From assembly GCA_007127495.1 (NCBI GenBank), contig SKZG01000401.1:1-7034 (forward strand): a stretch of 7,034 nt of DNA, in the 5' to 3' direction. Every line of letters starts with the position of its first letter. Positions within the stretch are counted from its first letter, which is position 1. The notes below the pieces were generated by a model. That model did no database searches. It was not told the DNA's origin and saw nothing but the letters and a program-made list of their open reading frames with translations. Of the stretch, positions 6,184 to 7,034 are shown in pieces. The stretch is from Planctomycetales bacterium. GTDB taxonomy: Bacteria; Planctomycetota; Planctomycetia; Pirellulales; Thermoguttaceae. A program made the position numbers and the translations under genes.

Positions 6184-6227
6184 GTTCCGCGTCATTGGCG
6201 GCGCTGTCACCGCCAATGACGCGGAAC
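6184..6227. repeat. 18-bp perfect inverted repeat (strong hairpin) between converging genes
   Basis: The arms 6184-6201 and 6210-6227 are perfectly complementary over 18 bp around the eight-base loop CGCTGTCA. The hairpin would be very stable in either transcript. It lies between converging genes (the WecA-like gene on plus, the toxin remnant on minus), which suits a bidirectional terminator, but neither side carries a T-tract. It begins two bases beyond the toxin remnant's stop codon, so it may instead be an inserted repeat or a deletion endpoint. No direct repeat is visible at its borders. Confidence 0.85.
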
Positions 6228-6228
6228 A

Positions 6229-6390
6229 TCAGTTGAATCCGATGGAAACCTCCGCGTAGATGATCGGATTGATCACCAGCAAACCGCGGTCGGCCGTAGC
6301 GGCCAACGCCTCGGACGACCACGCAAACCAATCCGGATCGTCGGTGAGCACGTCGAGCAGAACGCAGGAATCGACCATCGCGCCCTTCAT
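6229..6390 (-). pseudogene. Truncated VapC-like PIN-domain toxin (53 codons)
   Basis: On the minus strand the ATG at 6390 overlaps the antitoxin stop as ATGA, the standard vapBC arrangement. The product begins MKGAMVDSCVLLDVLTDDPD and continues to LVINPIIYAEVSIGFN before TGA at 6231-6229. VDSCVLLD carries the first PIN aspartate (residue 7), and NPIIYAEV the conserved glutamate (residue 47). VapC toxins are normally about 130-140 residues, with further acidic active-site residues in the second half, all missing here. A ribonuclease of this length should be inactive, so I call it a pseudogene. The truncation sits next to the 18-bp inverted repeat, and only ~30 bases of spacer then separate it from the end of the WecA-like gene, so the missing part is not nearby. 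A small chance remains that the fragment is translated and still binds the antitoxin. Confidence 0.78.
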
Positions 6391-6623
6391 GGCCCTGGCG
6401 CTCCTCGCGTCAGCGCCATGATCTGGTCGGTCGTCATTTTGACCGTGCTTTTCCCCCGCATGGCTTCCACCAAACGCCGTCCGCGCGCCGAGGTCACGGT
6501 CGTCTTTCGCAACACAACGTGGCCGCCCTCCTCGACGAACTCCACGTCACTACTGGGAACAATGCCCAAGCGGTCACGTATCTCGATCGGGATCGTCACC
6601 TGTCCCTTGGAAGTTACTCTCAT
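6387..6623 (-). CDS. AbrB/MazE/SpoVT-type antitoxin (VapB-like), 78 aa
   Basis: The start at 6623 is set by CCGGAG nine bases upstream and by MRVTSKGQVTIPIEIRDRLG, the hallmark opening of SpoVT-AbrB swapped-hairpin domains (residues ~1-40, ending in EEGGHVVLRK). A longer frame upstream runs into promoter and repeat DNA and is not credible. The C-terminal half (TSARGRRLVEAMRGKSTVKM, 45-63, then TTDQIMALTRG) has the look of the toxin-binding tail of VapB-type antitoxins. Such proteins bind DNA as dimers, repress their own promoter and neutralise a PIN ribonuclease. The partner toxin downstream is truncated, so this antitoxin is effectively an orphan; it may still autoregulate or counter a related toxin elsewhere. 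Confidence 0.9.
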   Translation of the reverse strand: MRVTSKGQVTIPIEIRDRLGIVPSSDVEFVEEGGHVVLRKTTVTSARGRRLVEAMRGKSTVKMTTDQIMALTRGAPGP

Positions 6624-6656
6624 TGCAAGATGCTCCGGAATGCGAGGCTGCGAAGT

Positions 6657-6705
6657 ATTACTCAAACTAGTAATCATTATACCTTTGCTGAACCGTGCTG
6701 GTCCA
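6657..6705 (-). promoter_or_regulatory. Antitoxin promoter with possible palindromic operator
   Basis: Reading the minus strand, TATAAT (6681-6676) is a consensus -10. TGGACC (6705-6700) matches 4 of 6 bases of a -35 box at 18 bp spacing. Transcription would start near 6669-6668, leaving a ~45-base leader. An inverted repeat, ATTACT (6657-6662) and AGTAAT (6669-6674) with a six-base spacer, lies right after the -10 over the predicted start point. That is where an AbrB-type antitoxin could bind to repress its own transcription; the binding is inferred. Confidence 0.55.
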
Positions 6706-6802
6706 GTGCGACAAGGTGGAGGACGACGCCCATGCCGAACGCATCGCGGAGTTCTATCCCGGATTATTCCAGAAGGCTGGTGGATGGTGGACAGATTTCT
6801 GA
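6692..6802 (+). pseudogene. Short coding-like remnant of an unrecognised protein
   Basis: Between an in-frame stop at 6689 and TGA at 6800, the plus strand reads TVLVQCDKVEDDAHAERI followed by AEFYPGLFQKAG, with GC-ending codons and a plausible helix. It has no start codon context and runs into the repeat at 6769. It could be the 3' scrap of a lost gene, but at ~36 codons chance cannot be ruled out. The antitoxin promoter -35 box overlaps it on the other strand. Confidence 0.28.
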
Positions 6803-7022
6803 CTTGCGACTTGCGACTTCTGACTTCTTTCGTCATTTGGCTTTCGACATTCGACATTCGACTTTTTGGGTGTCAATTTTTCGGTTTTGCGCTTTTGCCC
6901 CCCCAGAAGGCTGATGGATGGTGGACAGACTTCTGACTTCTGACTTCTTTCGTCATTTGGCTTTCGACATTCGACATTCGACTTTTTGGGTGTCAATTTT
7001 TCGGTTTTGCGCTTTTGACCCC
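6769..7022. repeat. Two direct copies of a ~120-134-bp repeat containing 7-bp tandem units
   Basis: Copy 1 is 6769-6902 and copy 2 is 6903 to about 7022. Positions 6821-6897 and 6941-7017 are identical over 77 bases. The copies differ mainly in a block of heptamers (GACTTGC or GACTTCT): copy 1 has two more units, 14 bp, than copy 2. Further GACATTC-like heptamers follow in each. Both begin CCAGAAGGCTG and end in a run of C. The minus strand happens to stay open across both copies (about 90 codons, a repeated Lys/Ser/Glu-rich peptide), but it has no ribosome-binding site or protein features and I treat it as noncoding. The array may continue beyond the window. Confidence 0.9.
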
Positions 7023-7034
7023 CCACTTGTACGA

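Noticed and set aside
4780..6216. 478-codon minus-strand open frame opposite the WecA-like gene
   Set aside because: The plus strand carries all family motifs; the minus frame is low-complexity and rich in Gln, Gly and Arg.
6624..6857. N-terminal extension of the antitoxin frame to 156 aa
   Set aside because: The extension translates repeat and promoter DNA; the AbrB domain and a good ribosome-binding site place the start at 6623.
6754..7026. Minus-strand open frame of ~90 codons across the repeat array
   Set aside because: It is a translation of the duplicated repeat, with an internally repeated low-complexity peptide, no ribosome-binding site and no known domain.

Overview
The window looks like a GC-rich bacterial chromosome, most plausibly a planctomycete (perhaps Pirellulales-like). 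This is inferred from three things: a glucosyl-3-phosphoglycerate synthase next to a GT4 glycosyltransferase, a cluster of small unrecognised proteins ending in a two-winged-helix protein, and repeat-filled intergenic DNA. No rRNA or other phylogenetic marker is present, so the assignment is tentative.

Layout. (1) 2-2273, plus strand: the 3' two thirds of gpgS, then a complete GT4 glycosyltransferase gene. Together they suggest synthesis of a glucosylglycerate-type compatible solute or a further glycosylated derivative. (2) 2274-2735: a gene-free stretch with two inverted copies of a ~100-bp MITE-like element. Each has ~22-bp terminal inverted repeats and an 8-bp direct repeat at its borders. 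Hairpins, one terminator-like, lie between them. (3) 2736-4679, plus strand: four genes in tandem, none a family I can name. They encode a receiver-like alpha/beta protein (139 aa), two small basic proteins (78 and 71 aa) and a 261-aa protein with two winged-helix-like regions. (4) 4801-6147, plus strand: a WecA/MraY-type polyprenyl-phosphate sugar-phosphate transferase, likely the membrane enzyme that starts an exopolysaccharide or O-antigen-like glycan. (5) 6149-6227: a weak terminator and an 18-bp perfect inverted repeat between converging genes. (6) 6229-6705, minus strand: a toxin-antitoxin locus with an intact AbrB/VapB-type antitoxin, its own promoter and a possible operator, overlapping ATGA with a PIN toxin gene that stops after 53 codons. 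(7) 6692-7034: a short coding-like remnant and two direct copies of a ~120-134-bp repeat containing 7-bp tandem units.

The best candidates for something undescribed are the four-gene cluster and the MITE family beside it. The MITEs separate the osmolyte genes from the cluster, so they may affect termination of the first and expression of the second. The toxin-antitoxin locus appears decayed, with its toxin end lost at a hairpin.
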